DNA of 64,000 bases from Methylocystis sp. KS32 (GCA_002862095.1 PHSQ01000002.1:1-64000); one strand, 5' to 3'. Positions 52,164 through 62,700 are shown, counted from the first letter of the stretch. The notes: a model not told the origin generated them from the letters alone. Numbers and translations are program-made.

Positions 52164-53321
52164 ATGCCCTTCATTTTATCGCAAATGCTGGAGGCCTATC
52201 GCTGGATAGGCGCGTTCGTGGTTCTTTGCGTTCACGCCACGAATATTTTCGTCAGCCTTGCCGACATCATGACCGCTCCCCATGCGCCGCCCGTCTATGT
52301 CTGGTGGTTTTTTATGAGCTTCGAGTTCGGTCATCAGCTCGTGCTCGGTTTTTTCGTCATGTCAGGCTATCTCGTCGGCGGGGCGGTGCTAGCCAATATC
52401 CGAAAAGGCAAGGATTTTTTGCGAGATTATTTTATACATCGTTTTGCACGGATATATATCGTCACCGTGCCGGCGCTTATTCTGACATTCATCGCCGACG
52501 GTATCGGCCGCAATTTGCCCAATCGGGAGTTCTATGATCTTCCCCTGTTTCAGGGTCATTTCGACGCTGGGGTCTTTGCCGCCAATATTTTAAATCTTCA
52601 GGAGATTTTCAGCGTTTACTATGGAACCAACAGCCCGCTGTGGTCGCTTGCTTGCGAATTTTGGTACTATATATGCTTTCCGCTCCTCGCGCTGCCCTTG
52701 GCCCGCAATTATCCAGTTTGGCTGCGTTATGGCGGTTTCGCTCTCGGTCTTGCCACGTTTCTTTTCTTTGGGGCCGTCTCGCCCTGGTTCAGGTTCGGAT
52801 TCCTGCTCTGGGTCTGCGGCGCGCTGGCGGCCGTTCCGCGACGTCCGTTGATTACGTCGCGTTGGTTGGCGGTTGCGCTTTATTTCGGCGCGCTGGTTCC
52901 AATCAGACTTCTGGTCAGGGGGCCGCTTCTCGCCGCCCATCCTTGGTTGCAGGACGTCGCCGATCTAACGGCGTCGATTATGCTCGCGAATATGATGCTG
53001 ACCGTGCGGCATTCCTCCGAGCTTGGCTGGGATCTTCTGAGACCGCAATTTCACCGCACCCTCGCCGATTTTTCATTTTCGCTCTACAGCGTGCATATGC
53101 CTTTGCTTATTCTGTTTCGAGCCGCGCTGGACTCGTCTATGGGGCCGGCCTGGGTGAAGCAGATCGCCACTGCCGCCCATTGGGGCGTATTGGCGGTGGT
53201 GCTCGCTTCAATCGTCGCCATTGCGTATGGCTTTTCCAGATTGACCGAGGTCCACACCGGAGCGGCGCGGCGTCAGCTTGCGCAGATATTGCCGCGTTTT
53301 GCGCTTGCGAGAGCGGCGTGA
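52164..53321 (+). CDS. Acyltransferase 3 family protein (OafA/OatA-like)
   Basis: 385 residues from ATG 52164 (GGAGG upstream). About ten membrane helices, EAYRWIGAFVVLCVHA with the catalytic-type His in the first helix, SGYLVGG, and RFARIYIVTVPAL. Such integral membrane enzymes O-acetylate or otherwise acylate surface polysaccharides, lipid A or peptidoglycan. The target is unknown. Confidence 0.85.
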   Translation: MPFILSQMLEAYRWIGAFVVLCVHATNIFVSLADIMTAPHAPPVYVWWFFMSFEFGHQLVLGFFVMSGYLVGGAVLANIRKGKDFLRDYFIHRFARIYIVTVPALILTFIADGIGRNLPNREFYDLPLFQGHFDAGVFAANILNLQEIFSVYYGTNSPLWSLACEFWYYICFPLLALPLARNYPVWLRYGGFALGLATFLFFGAVSPWFRFGFLLWVCGALAAVPRRPLITSRWLAVALYFGALVPIRLLVRGPLLAAHPWLQDVADLTASIMLANMMLTVRHSSELGWDLLRPQFHRTLADFSFSLYSVHMPLLILFRAALDSSMGPAWVKQIATAAHWGVLAVVLASIVAIAYGFSRLTEVHTGAARRQLAQILPRFALARAA

Positions 53322-53330
53322 GACCCATTC

Positions 53331-54002
53331 TCACGCTTTCAAGGCCGCCAGAGCGGTTGCTCCACCGACGCGCTCCGATTGTGGCCAGACTCCGAAATCC
53401 GCCGCCGGCGGCGTCAGCGCGTGTTCCAGCATGACGCGATATTCCCCGCGGGAAATTTCCTTCGCGCCGAGAGACGCAAGATGCGGCGTCATGAATTGAG
53501 TATCCAGCAGGCGGTAACCCCCGGCGCGCAGCCGGGCCACGAGATGCGTCAGAGCGACCTTTGAGGCGTCGGTCTCGCGGTGAAACATGCTCTCGCCGAA
53601 AAACGCCGCGCCAAGCGCCACGCCGTAAAGTCCGCCGACCAATCGCCCCTCGCGCCAGCATTCGACGGTATGGACGACCCCGAGGTCGAACAGGGCGCTA
53701 TAGAGCCGCCGGATTTGGCCGTTGATCCAGGTGCTTTCCCGGTCGGGCGCGGGCGCCGCGCAAGCCTCGATGACAGCATCGAAGTCATGATCCACCCGGA
53801 CTTCGAATCGGTCGGACCGGACGGTCTTCGATAGCGAGCGGGAGACCCTGAATTCTTCGAGCGGAAAAATGGCTCGCTCCTCGGGCTCCACCCAAAACAG
53901 CTCGTCGTCATCGGCGCTTTCCGCCATCGGAAACAGGCCGAGCGAATAGGCGCGCAGCAAAATTTGCGGCGTGATCTCGAAGCTGGGTTTGGGGCGGGAC
54001 AT
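53331..54002 (-). CDS. aat: Leucyl/phenylalanyl-tRNA-protein transferase
   Basis: 223 residues. YSLGLFPMA near the N-terminus, [20 protein letters not shown] (partly quoted motif), [15 protein letters not shown]-equivalent [19 protein letters not shown] and GESMF. Adds Leu or Phe to N-terminal Arg/Lys of proteins for ClpS/ClpAP degradation. In many Rhizobiales aat follows accC, as here after one inserted lipoprotein gene. Confidence 0.93.
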   Translation of the reverse strand: MSRPKPSFEITPQILLRAYSLGLFPMAESADDDELFWVEPEERAIFPLEEFRVSRSLSKTVRSDRFEVRVDHDFDAVIEACAAPAPDRESTWINGQIRRLYSALFDLGVVHTVECWREGRLVGGLYGVALGAAFFGESMFHRETDASKVALTHLVARLRAGGYRLLDTQFMTPHLASLGAKEISRGEYRVMLEHALTPPAADFGVWPQSERVGGATALAALKA

Positions 54003-54239
54003 AGCTAATTTTACTGAATTTGGAGCTTTTGGCGAGAGGGCCGGCGAAAGTTCGCGTCATTTCCTAAAAACGGCTCAATTCAAAGTTCTATCGGGTCACG
54101 CGTCCAAAAATCGGCGGGGCGATTCATCGTCGCGTAACCATCCTTGGGGATAGTCGACGCGCACATGACCTAAAGGGCGGCTCGCGGGCGCGCCAGACAG
54201 GATTGGTCTTGGGGAATGACCACAACAAGGGTTTCCTAT

Positions 54240-54782
54240 ATGATGGCGAGATCGGCGACGATAATGGTTTCGATAGGCGCGCTCTGCCTGTCGCTCGGCG
54301 CTTGTGCGAGCGCGGGGCCGGCCGTGCCGCAGGTTGCGGCGATGCCCGGAAAAGGCAAGTCCTACGCCGCTTTCCAAAGAGACGACCAATATTGCCAGGG
54401 TTCCGCCCAGGCCGCGATCGGCGGGCAATCCCCCGGACAGGCCGCCAATGACGCGGGCGTCGGCTCGGCAGTGGTTGGCGCCGCACTCGGAGCGGCGGCG
54501 GGCGCCGCCATCGGCGCGGCGGCTCATAGCGCCGGAACCGGCGCGGCGATCGGGGCCGGCTCTGGCCTGCTTGCGGGGAGCGCTTTCGGCGCGGGCAACG
54601 CGCGGGCGGCCGGCGGTTCCATCCAGTCGCGCTTCGACACGGTCTATGCGCAATGCATGACCGCGAAGGGCAACAATGTCGGCGGTCCCGCCGGACCGGC
54701 GCCTGTCGCGGTCATCGCTCCGGCGCCAGTGGTCTACGCCTATCCGCGTCCGTATTATTATGGCCCCGGCCCCTGGTACTAA
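54240..54782 (+). CDS. Glycine-zipper lipoprotein
   Basis: About 180 residues from ATG 54240 (AAGGG upstream; ATG 54216 or 54243 also possible). Lipoprotein signal LCLSLGAC, with Cys as the modified first residue. A central glycine zipper with alternating AA/Gly (SAVVGAALGAAAGAAIGAAAH, about 80-100) could insert in membrane or oligomerise. The C-terminus is rich in Pro and Tyr (YPRPYYYGPGPWY). Envelope protein of unknown job. Separated from accC by a strong hairpin. Confidence 0.75.
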   Translation: MMARSATIMVSIGALCLSLGACASAGPAVPQVAAMPGKGKSYAAFQRDDQYCQGSAQAAIGGQSPGQAANDAGVGSAVVGAALGAAAGAAIGAAAHSAGTGAAIGAGSGLLAGSAFGAGNARAAGGSIQSRFDTVYAQCMTAKGNNVGGPAGPAPVAVIAPAPVVYAYPRPYYYGPGPWY

Positions 54783-54799
54783 CCGACGCCGGTCACTCG

Positions 54800-54831
54800 C
54801 CTTTGCGGGAAGCATTCTTCTCCCGCAAAGG
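54800..54831. terminator. Bidirectional terminator hairpin
   Basis: Perfect 11-bp stem CCTTTGCGGGA (54800-54810) with TCCCGCAAAGG (54821-54831), loop of 10. Between the convergent lipoprotein and accC genes. Confidence 0.8.
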
Positions 54832-54839
54832 CCAGAAAC

Positions 54840-56198
54840 TCAGAAAACTGGCTCGATCCCGCCTGTCGCCAGAAAATGCTCCAGCCAATGGATGTCGTAC
54901 ATTCCATTCTGGACGTCGGCGTTGCGCACCAGCGTGCGGAACAAGGGCAGGGTGGTGTCCACGCCATCGACGATGAATTCGTCGAGCGAGCGCCGCAAGC
55001 GCATCAGGGCTTCGGTGCGGTTGCGCCCATGAACGATCAATTTACCGATCAGCGAATCGTAATTCGGCGGGATTGTGTAACCTTGATAGGCTGCGGAATC
55101 CACGCGAACCCCAACTCCGCCGGGCGGGTGATAATAGGCGATACGACCCGGAGACGGCCGGAAGGTGGCGTGGTGCTCGGCATTTACGCGGCACTCGATA
55201 GCGTGCCCATAGAAGCGGATCTCTTCCTGCTTCAGCGAGAGCGGCGAACCGGCGGCGACCCGAATCTGTTCGGCGACGAGGTCAACGCCCGTGATGGCTT
55301 CGGTGACGGGGTGCTCGACCTGGATTCGCGTGTTCATCTCGATGAAGTAGAACGAACCGTTCTCGTACAAGAATTCGATCGTGCCGGCGCCGGAGTATTG
55401 CATTTCGCGCATCGCCTTGGCGCATATTTCGCCGATCTCTTGGCGTTGCGCCTCGTTTAGCGCGGGGGAGGGGCTTTCCTCCCAGACCTTTTGATGGCGC
55501 CGTTGCAACGAGCAATCGCGTTCGCCAAGGTGGATCGCGGCGCCCTTGCCGTCCCCGAAGATCTGGATTTCGATGTGACGCGGCTTCTGGAGGTATTTTT
55601 CCAGATAGACCGTGTCGTCGCCGAAAGCTGCTTTGGCTTCCACCTGAGCGGAGGTTATGGCGTGGACAAGCTCCTGTTTGTCCAGGGCGACCTTCATGCC
55701 GCGTCCGCCGCCGCCCGAGGCCGCCTTCACGAGAACCGGGTAGCCGATTTTCTCCGCGGCGGCGAGCGCCTCCCGCTCTGTCGAAACCGCCCCCTGGGAG
55801 CCTGGAACGCAAGGAATCCCCAAGCGTTTAGCCGTGGCCTTAGCCTCGATCTTGTCGCCCATCAGGCGGATATGTTCGGCCTTGGGGCCGATAAAAGTTA
55901 TGCCGTGTTCCTCGAGGATTTCGGCGAAACGCGCATTTTCGGACAGAAAGCCGTAACCGGGGTGCACCGCGTCGGCCCCGGTTATTTCGCAAGCCGACAG
56001 AAGCGCCGGAATATTCAGGTATGATTCACGTGCGGGCGGCGGCCCGATGCAAACCGACTCGTCGGCCAGCTTTACGTGCATCGCATTGGCGTCGGCGGTC
56101 GAATGAACCGCCACCGTGGCGATGCCGAGTTCCTTCGCGGCGCGAAGGATTCGAAGCGCGATTTCGCCGCGGTTCGCGATGAGGATTTTGTCGATCAT
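54840..56198 (-). CDS. accC: Acetyl-CoA carboxylase, biotin carboxylase subunit
   Basis: 452 residues. [21 protein letters not shown] start, [11 protein letters not shown]-binding loop ([14 protein letters not shown]), [38 protein letters not shown]. Carboxylates the biotin on AccB in the first step of fatty acid synthesis. Thirteen bases after accB; operon aroQ-accB-accC. Confidence 0.96.
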   Translation of the reverse strand: MIDKILIANRGEIALRILRAAKELGIATVAVHSTADANAMHVKLADESVCIGPPPARESYLNIPALLSACEITGADAVHPGYGFLSENARFAEILEEHGITFIGPKAEHIRLMGDKIEAKATAKRLGIPCVPGSQGAVSTEREALAAAEKIGYPVLVKAASGGGGRGMKVALDKQELVHAITSAQVEAKAAFGDDTVYLEKYLQKPRHIEIQIFGDGKGAAIHLGERDCSLQRRHQKVWEESPSPALNEAQRQEIGEICAKAMREMQYSGAGTIEFLYENGSFYFIEMNTRIQVEHPVTEAITGVDLVAEQIRVAAGSPLSLKQEEIRFYGHAIECRVNAEHHATFRPSPGRIAYYHPPGGVGVRVDSAAYQGYTIPPNYDSLIGKLIVHGRNRTEALMRLRRSLDEFIVDGVDTTLPLFRTLVRNADVQNGMYDIHWLEHFLATGGIEPVF

Positions 56199-56210
56199 TT
56201 GCGGCGTCGC

Positions 56211-56795
56211 TTATTCTATCACGAGCAAGGGCTCGCCATATTCCACGGGCTGGCCGTCCTCGACCAAGATTGCGGTGACGACGCCTGCCTTTGGCGCGAC
56301 GATGTCATTGAAGGTTTTCATCGCCTCGATGAGCAGCAATTTGTCGCCCGCCGAAACGCGGGAACCGATTTCCACAAAGGCCTTAGCGTCGGGATTGGGG
56401 CGCAGATACGCGGTGCCCACCATCGGCGACTTGATCGCATCGGCATAATCTGAGCGCCCGGCCGATTCGGGCGCCGCTGGGGTTTGCTGTTGAAGCTTGG
56501 GGGCCGGCGAGAGCGCCGAAAGGGGCGCTGGCGCGGCCTGAATATGCTGAGGCGCCGCGATATACGCCGGGACCGATACGATCCGTGCGGCGCGAATGCG
56601 TAATCCCCCTTTTTCGATTTCGATTTCCGTCAGATCGCTCTCAGCTAGCAAGCTCGCCACGAGTCGCAGCAACTCCCGATCTTGGGGCTCTGGAGGCGTC
56701 GCGGATGACGCCGACGTCCTCTTGGGCGCCGCGGCCCTGAGAGCTGGTTTCGCGGTTCTTGCGGCTGAACGGCTGGACTGGGTTTTGCGCGCCAT
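56211..56795 (-). CDS. accB: Biotin carboxyl carrier protein
   Basis: 194 residues. Basic, Ala/Pro-rich N-terminal half, then the biotinyl domain (about 115-194). The target lysine lies in IEAMKTFN (canonical EAMKLMN) and [11 protein letters not shown] closes the hammerhead. Carries CO2 between AccC and the carboxyltransferase. Lies between aroQ and accC. Confidence 0.95.
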   Translation of the reverse strand: MARKTQSSRSAARTAKPALRAAAPKRTSASSATPPEPQDRELLRLVASLLAESDLTEIEIEKGGLRIRAARIVSVPAYIAAPQHIQAAPAPLSALSPAPKLQQQTPAAPESAGRSDYADAIKSPMVGTAYLRPNPDAKAFVEIGSRVSAGDKLLLIEAMKTFNDIVAPKAGVVTAILVEDGQPVEYGEPLLVIE

Positions 56796-56801
56796 GGATG
56801 C

Positions 56802-57245
56802 TCAGGTCTTTCTTATTGTGTTGGCGAAAAGAGCCTCGAGGGCCAGCAGATAGGATAAAGGGCCGAAGCCCGCTATAACGCCCCGCGCGACGGGGGAGAT
56901 GTAAGAGTGATGGCGGAAACTCTCCCGCGCATGAACATTGGAGAGATGAACCTCGATAACCTCCGCCTGTGACCCTTTGATTGCATCGTAAAGGGCGATG
57001 GAGCTGTGGGTGAGCGCGCCCGCGTTCAAAATCACGGGAACGCCGCCAGCTCCCGCCTCCTGAATCCAGGTGACGAGATCCCCTTCGAAGTTCGTCTGCT
57101 TGAAGACAAGCTCGACGCCCAGATTAGCGCAGCGTTCAGCAAGCGCGGCGCGAATATCTTCGAGCGTGGCGCTTCCATAGATTGCGGGCTCTCTGCTCCC
57201 AAGCAGATTGAGGTTAGGACCGTTTAGGATGTGGACGGCTGTCAT
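56802..57245 (-). CDS. aroQ: 3-dehydroquinate dehydratase, type II
   Basis: 147 residues. HILNGPNLNLLGSREP at the start (the flexible active-site loop with Arg/Tyr following), FKQTNFEGDLV, LNAGALTHSSIALYDA and EVHLSNVHARESFRH. Third shikimate step. Six bases before accB, the standard Rhizobiales order. Confidence 0.96.
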   Translation of the reverse strand: MTAVHILNGPNLNLLGSREPAIYGSATLEDIRAALAERCANLGVELVFKQTNFEGDLVTWIQEAGAGGVPVILNAGALTHSSIALYDAIKGSQAEVIEVHLSNVHARESFRHHSYISPVARGVIAGFGPLSYLLALEALFANTIRKT

Positions 57246-57607
57246 TTCCGCACCAGGAATCTGGCGCCGGGCGCCGATGCGATTTTCATAGACCTATCGT
57301 CCGCGCAAAGGAAGCGTTGGAGGCGATGCTTCTTCCTGTTCGACCAGGCCGGCGCTGCAAAATAGAGATTTTTGCCATTGTCGAAAAGCCACGAACTTCT
57401 CTCATGCGAGACGAGAGCAAAATCAAAAAAAGTTGATAGACTTTTTCGACTAGATTTTGCTCCAGCTTTTTGAATCTGGAGCGATTTCTTAATCGACCAG
57501 ACGATTCCGCCCGTTGGAAAGCGCTAAGGCGACGCCGCCCGCGAACCGTCCCGCTTGGCGCGACTGTTAAATTGGGGCGGCGCGCTGATTTGGCGTGGGG
57601 CCGGCTG
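57246..57607. other. Intergenic with an R repeat (57411-57527)
   Basis: 362 bases. R copy in minus orientation, GAGAGCAAAATC to GGAAAGCGCTAAG. Upstream leader of the aroQ operon at 57246-57330. No gene seen. Confidence 0.7.
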
Positions 57608-58387
57608 TCAGCAGGCCGATTTTCCGCATTTGCGGATACTGTCCACTTTATTTTTGAGCTCCGCGAAGGAGACGCCGCCGACGATCGCTTCTTTTCCGAT
57701 CACCCATGAGGGCGTGCCGCTGAAATGGAGGCTCTCGGCGAGTTTGTCGACTTCCTCGAGGCTTTCATGAGTCGCGGGGCTCTTGATGTCTTTTTCGATC
57801 TGGTCGACATCGGCCCCCAAATCCTTGGCGACGGCGATCGCCTGGGCCTTGCCGATGTGCCCGCGAGTGCCGAGCAGCCTGCGATGAAACTCCCAGAATT
57901 TCTGTCCCTTGAGTTGGGCTCTCGCCGCAGTCGCAACCTCGGCGGCCTCAAGCGAGTCCGGCCCGAGAATTGCGAAGTCTTTTAGAACGATTTTGACCTT
58001 CGGGTCGGTTTCGATCAGCTTTCCGACATTGGCCAGGGACTGTTTGCAGTAACCGCAATTGTAATCGAAGAACTCGACTAGCGTCACGTCGCCGTCGGGA
58101 TTTCCGATTACGGACTGGTTTGAAGAGTTGAAGAGCTTGTCCGCGTCGTTGGTCAGGGTTTTCTCACGCGCGGCGGCTTCGGCCAATTTTTCTTTTTTGT
58201 TCAGCGCGTCGATCGATTCCTTCAAGACCTCCGGGTTCGCGACGAGATATTCGTGGATGATTTTCCCGATCTCGGTCTTTTGGCTTTCGGAGAATTGCTC
58301 GGCCCGCAACGATGATGGGGTGAGGATAGCCCATGAGCCAAACGCCGCAAGCGCGCAGAGGGGCAGAGACAGCTCTTTGAATTTCAT
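57608..58387 (-). CDS. DsbA-family thiol-disulfide protein (Com1/ScsC-like)
   Basis: 259 residues from ATG 58387 (AAGGAAA upstream; open frame beyond is spurious). Signal peptide (1-29), a helical N-terminal extension (about 35-85, rich in Lys/Glu) of the type found in multimeric Com1/ScsC proteins, then the thioredoxin fold with active-site CGYC (C111, C114), cis-Pro in GTPSWVIG and a C-terminal Cys pair (KCGKSAC). Probably oxidises or isomerises periplasmic cysteines. It follows lptD in the same direction, where surA-pdxA is often found. Confidence 0.85.
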   Translation of the reverse strand: MKFKELSLPLCALAAFGSWAILTPSSLRAEQFSESQKTEIGKIIHEYLVANPEVLKESIDALNKKEKLAEAAAREKTLTNDADKLFNSSNQSVIGNPDGDVTLVEFFDYNCGYCKQSLANVGKLIETDPKVKIVLKDFAILGPDSLEAAEVATAARAQLKGQKFWEFHRRLLGTRGHIGKAQAIAVAKDLGADVDQIEKDIKSPATHESLEEVDKLAESLHFSGTPSWVIGKEAIVGGVSFAELKNKVDSIRKCGKSAC

Positions 58388-58422
58388 GATATTTCCTTTG
58401 TAGGTTCCCACGACCGCCAGTT

Positions 58423-61056
58423 TTATGGTTGCGCGCGGATGCCGTCGTTGACGAGCATTGAGCCCAAGCCGACGCCGGTTTTTATTTCGCCGAGGGTGCG
58501 TAGTTTCAGGGATAGCAGGATTGTTTGATTTCGCGCCGGCAAACCAGTCGAGGCCTGCGGCGCGTAGATCGAGGTGTAATTGATCGTCAACTCGGTGCAT
58601 TCGTCATGGTAGCCGGCGCCAAATCCCATCGCCGCGACTGAAAACACAGGCGCCGTGCCGGTCAGATTTGCGCCGGTGAGAGTGGCTGTGTTGACGCCCG
58701 TCAACAAGCTCGTGACGAACTGATCCGTTGTCAAGGAATTATAGAGATACCGGCTCATGTCGAACGTGACGTTGCCGGACAGAAAATAGTCTTTTGTCAC
58801 GTCATAGCGGCCGTTGATGGCCATGCCCTGGCGCCGGACGTCGAAGCCGATCTGCGGTTGCGCGGTGTAGTTCGCATAGTGCAACTCGAGCGTCACGGGT
58901 TGCATTTTGTAGGACGTAAAGAGATCGATGCGTCTCGCCGCCAGGCTTTCGCTGTCGAATCGGCCTTTCGCCACGAAGGTCACATTGTCCGTTGGCGCTA
59001 TGGCCAGCCGGCCGACGATATCCGATGTGCGGGTGTTGAGGCCGGATTGGAGGCCGACATTCGCCGCGTCGGCGACGGCATAAGGATTGGCGCCGGCGAG
59101 CTGGCGCGATTGACCGACGAGCCCATTGACATAGACGCCATTGTTGAAGGTCATGGTCGCTTGACCGCCATAGTTCAGGCGCGTGCCTGTCTCAAATCGA
59201 TCGTAACCCGAGTATTTGCTCCATTCGAACAAATTGGTGTCGTCGAAAACGAGGCTCTGCGCGTCCATGTTCACGAGCGACGGAATTGACGATTGGTTCG
59301 GCCGGGCGACGATCTGCGCGATCGGTTCGATCACCATGTCGCCCAGGCTGCTGCGGGCCAGCAGCGGGTAGCGCCATTCCGCTCCTGCGCCCGGCGTCGC
59401 CTGACCGCGGATCGTATTATCCGCGCCATTGACGAATAACCCTTGCGACGCATTGAGGATCGGCATGTACGTGCTGTTGTACATCGGCGCCACGCCCTGG
59501 GTGTCGTAATTCAGATAAGACCCGAAAAGCCTTGCGAAAGCGAAGGGTTCCCACACCCCGCCGAGCGGATCGACCACCTTGCGTTTCCATGAGGTTTCCA
59601 CCGTGGCGGATTCGTAGTCGCCGCCGATTCCGCGCAGCAGACAGCCGCTTTGGGAGCGATCTATGGCGGGGGCGTAAATCTGGCAGACGTCATATATGCC
59701 ATAGATGCTGTCGAGCGTGCGCGGCTGAATTGACTCATAATTCGCGTTCTGCGCCGACGCGCTGGTAAAATTGGCGTTGACAGTCAATTGGCCGCCCACG
59801 CCATAAGTCTTGGCCGGGTCGATGTCGAAAGCGCGGTCATAGTCGATGATCGGATGGGCGACCGCCTGCTGCGATTGAACGTCGCTCGGGGACAGCACCT
59901 GGAAATAATAGCCGCGAAGATCGAACCAACTGCGGTCGCCCTGTCCGGTCAGATAGGCCGTCGAGGAGGCTTCGCGGAAAAAATAGTTTTGAAACAGCGT
60001 ATTATGTTGCTTGTAATCCTGCATGAAAAAGCGGTCGGACAAAGCGGTTGCATCCCAACCCACGCGCCATTCGTCGCTGAGGAAGAATTCACCCGTGCTT
60101 TGGGCGGAACCACGCCAAATCCGGTCCTGGGCCCCGTAGGGAGCGATAGCGAAGGCGCTGGGATTTGCGACATGCGTGCCTTCCGCCCGAATCCAGTAGG
60201 AGCCGTTTTCAAAGCGCTGTCTAAATTCGCCGGAAAGGAACGGCCCCTGCTCCGTGAAATAGGATGGCGTTATGGTGAGGTCGTAGTCTGGGGCCAGCGC
60301 CCAATAGATCGGCTGACCAAATTCATATCCCAGTTGCGAGCGGTAACCGAGCACCGGCGTCAACAAGCCCGACTGTCTCGACTTGGTTGGGTCGGGAGAG
60401 GACCAGAATGGAACGTAAGCGACCGGCACATCGAGAAATTCTAGGTTAGCGTCCTCGTAGTAAATCATCTTCTCGATGTTGTCGTGGATGATCCTCTTCG
60501 CTCTGAGCCGCCATGTGCGCGGGCGAGAGGGGTCGTCCTTGCAGGCCTCGCAGGCGGTGTAGGCGCCGCGGTCGTAGACGGTGGTTTCTCCCGCGGTGCG
60601 CTCCGCGCGCGGCGCGCTGAAATGCGTGTTATTGGTTGAGTCGACTTGCAGGCTTTCGATAAAACCGTCCTTGAAGTCGTCGGTCAAATCAAATCGCTCG
60701 GCCCTGACGACCGTCCCGTCGCTTTCCGTGAGGCGGGCGTGACCTTCGGCGTAGACCCGTTCGGTTTTGCGGTCGTAGATCACATGGTCGGCCTCGAGGA
60801 GGCGGCCCTTGTAATAGATCTGGACATTCCCCCGGGCGGAGACGGTGTCCTTGTCCTTGTCGTAAACGAGTTCGCTCGCCTCCACCACCATGCGAGCAGG
60901 GGGCTGGCCCGGCTTTTGCTCCGCCGCCTGGGAAGAAGGGAATGCGCCGTAGACGAGCAAAATCGCAAGCGCAATTGCGCTCACGCTCTGGAGTTTACGC
61001 CCCGAGGCCGCCGCCGCACGCAACGCGATACTGTGGAGGTCGCCATGGCGTTTCAT
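58423..61056 (-). CDS. lptD: LPS-assembly outer-membrane protein LptD
   Basis: 877 residues. Signal peptide (about 1-44, ending SQAAE). N-terminal OstA/LptA-like beta-taco (about 55-185: MVVEASELVYDKDKDTVSA and VYAEGHARLTE), then the LptD barrel (about 300-860) with RSQLGYEFGQPIYW and EWRYPLL. Few Cys, including two near residue 140 (TACEACKDDP) and one pair later, allowing the disulfide LptD needs. ATG overlaps the lptG stop (TGATG). Inserts lipopolysaccharide in the outer leaflet. Confidence 0.93.
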   Translation of the reverse strand: MKRHGDLHSIALRAAAASGRKLQSVSAIALAILLVYGAFPSSQAAEQKPGQPPARMVVEASELVYDKDKDTVSARGNVQIYYKGRLLEADHVIYDRKTERVYAEGHARLTESDGTVVRAERFDLTDDFKDGFIESLQVDSTNNTHFSAPRAERTAGETTVYDRGAYTACEACKDDPSRPRTWRLRAKRIIHDNIEKMIYYEDANLEFLDVPVAYVPFWSSPDPTKSRQSGLLTPVLGYRSQLGYEFGQPIYWALAPDYDLTITPSYFTEQGPFLSGEFRQRFENGSYWIRAEGTHVANPSAFAIAPYGAQDRIWRGSAQSTGEFFLSDEWRVGWDATALSDRFFMQDYKQHNTLFQNYFFREASSTAYLTGQGDRSWFDLRGYYFQVLSPSDVQSQQAVAHPIIDYDRAFDIDPAKTYGVGGQLTVNANFTSASAQNANYESIQPRTLDSIYGIYDVCQIYAPAIDRSQSGCLLRGIGGDYESATVETSWKRKVVDPLGGVWEPFAFARLFGSYLNYDTQGVAPMYNSTYMPILNASQGLFVNGADNTIRGQATPGAGAEWRYPLLARSSLGDMVIEPIAQIVARPNQSSIPSLVNMDAQSLVFDDTNLFEWSKYSGYDRFETGTRLNYGGQATMTFNNGVYVNGLVGQSRQLAGANPYAVADAANVGLQSGLNTRTSDIVGRLAIAPTDNVTFVAKGRFDSESLAARRIDLFTSYKMQPVTLELHYANYTAQPQIGFDVRRQGMAINGRYDVTKDYFLSGNVTFDMSRYLYNSLTTDQFVTSLLTGVNTATLTGANLTGTAPVFSVAAMGFGAGYHDECTELTINYTSIYAPQASTGLPARNQTILLSLKLRTLGEIKTGVGLGSMLVNDGIRAQP

Positions 61057-62141
61057 CAGCCATCCTCCGAATGCAAGAGCGACAAGGTACCCAACATGCT
61101 CCCGACGAGCGTAGGCGACCAGGCGGCGAGGACCGGACTAATCGTGCCCGCGCCGCCTAGGTCAGATAAAACTTCGGTCATGATATAAAGCATGAAGCCG
61201 GCTGCAACGCCACCGGAAAGGGTTCGGGCGATTCCGCCAAATCGAAAAAATCTTAATGAAAAGGATGCGGCGACGAGAACCATCGCGACCAGAAGGAGCG
61301 GGCGCGCGAGCAGCTTTTGGAATTGCAATTCATAGCCGAGCGCGTCCAGTCCCGCGTCGAGGGTCGTCGCCGCCATCCGGGGCAAGTCCCAAAACGGCAC
61401 GGCCTGGGGCGCCGCCGACGTCGCGGCAAGTTCTTCCGGCGTCACATCCGTGGCCAGCAGGTAATTGCCAACAAGCGTGGCAGGTTCGCCCGGAGCGCTC
61501 ACGCGAGCCTGTTCCAGCAGCCACGCTCCAGGCTGCAAAGTGGCGCGGGTCGCTTCGACTCGTTCGATAAAGCCGCCTTCGGGCGAATAAATATTGACGC
61601 TCACGTCGGTCATCTCCCTTCCTCCGTGCAGGGAGTTCATCGCGTGGATCACAGTAAGACCATCGACGCCGTGATAACGTCGCCACACGCCATGGTCTAT
61701 GCGCACGCTGCCTTGCACGCCGAAGAGGTTGATCTCCATTTGATCGGAGCGTTGTTTCAGCACCGCCGCCACGGGATTGTATACTGTCACGGACAGAAGG
61801 CCGATCATGAAGGCCGTTAGAAGAAACGGCGCGAGGAATTGCCAAACCGAGACGCCCGCGGCCCGCGCGACGATCAACTCGAGCTTTCGGGTCAAGTCGA
61901 CGAAGGTCGCCATCGCGCCGAACAGGACGGCGAACGGCAGGATCATTTCGGTTTGAAACGGCACTCGCATCAAGGCCAACAGCGCCACGGCGCCGGCGCC
62001 GACCTCGGGATTGTCGCTCGCCCGGCGAAGCAACTCCACGAACACGATGACGAACATCAGGCAAAAAATAGTCAGAAAAATCGCGAGGATAACGCGAAAA
62101 AATCGCAATGCGAGATAGCGGGAGAGCGTGGCGCCGATCAT
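61056..62141 (-). CDS. lptG: LPS export ABC permease LptG
   Basis: 361 residues. YjgP/YjgQ family: three N-terminal and three C-terminal membrane helices around a periplasmic beta-jellyroll (about 125-255). RYLALRFFRVILAIFLTIF and LELIVARAAGVSVWQFL are typical. It overlaps lptD by 1 base. Its partner LptF normally lies directly upstream, toward pepA, but the space 62142-63543 holds only repeats, so LptF must be elsewhere or this one protein may serve both positions. Assignment as LptG rests on the lptD linkage. Confidence 0.88.
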   Translation of the reverse strand: MIGATLSRYLALRFFRVILAIFLTIFCLMFVIVFVELLRRASDNPEVGAGAVALLALMRVPFQTEMILPFAVLFGAMATFVDLTRKLELIVARAAGVSVWQFLAPFLLTAFMIGLLSVTVYNPVAAVLKQRSDQMEINLFGVQGSVRIDHGVWRRYHGVDGLTVIHAMNSLHGGREMTDVSVNIYSPEGGFIERVEATRATLQPGAWLLEQARVSAPGEPATLVGNYLLATDVTPEELAATSAAPQAVPFWDLPRMAATTLDAGLDALGYELQFQKLLARPLLLVAMVLVAASFSLRFFRFGGIARTLSGGVAAGFMLYIMTEVLSDLGGAGTISPVLAAWSPTLVGSMLGTLSLLHSEDG

Positions 62142-62441
62142 TGGCGAACTCTCCCCCGGCGCCGAGAGGCCGAAATAACCGTATGTTTCTCCATCGTGTT
62201 TCTGTTTAGTCCACGTCCCAGAAGATTCTTCTCTGGAATGGCTAGAGCGCTTTCCGACCAGACGGCGTCGTCTGGTCGATTAAGAAATCGCTCCAAATTC
62301 AAAAAGCTGGAGCAAAATCTAATCGAAAAAGTCTATCAACTTTTTCGGATTTTGCTCTAGACGTTCCCATTGGTCCATGCAACCCCGGCGGGGCGAAGGC
62401 GTCTTTTTGGCGATCCTTTGCGCCGCCAACGCGGCTTTTAG

Positions 62442-62700
62442 TTCTACTGCGTCACGAAGCGGCCTGGGGCCGGGCCAGCGCCGTCATTGCGAGCGCAGCG
62501 AAGCAATCCTTAAGCCGCGCCAGCCCCCTGGATTGCCACGCCTTCGGCTCGCAATGACGCCGTGGGTCGGCCCCCTGGATTGCAGCCCGTCATTGCGAGC
62601 GCAGCGAAGCAATCCTTAAGCCGCGCCAGCCCCCTGGATTGCCACGCCTTCGGCTCGCAATGACGAAACCGCCGACAAATTCGTTCAGGACGCAGTAGAA
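62442..62700 (+). mobile_element. Family M element, 259 bp, TTAG duplication
   Basis: Flanked by TTAG at 62438-62441 and 62701-62704; right end GACGCAGTAGAA. Four REP cores instead of two. Confidence 0.85.

Noticed and set aside
59204..59230. GTAACC-N17-CGAA on the plus strand, similar to the SigF motif
   Set aside because: Spacing is 17 rather than 16 and the site lies antisense inside lptD with no gene to drive.
62377..62441. Short peptide ORF in the spacer of the triplicated block
   Set aside because: Its stop is formed by the M insertion and there is no ribosome site; repeated three times only because the block is triplicated.
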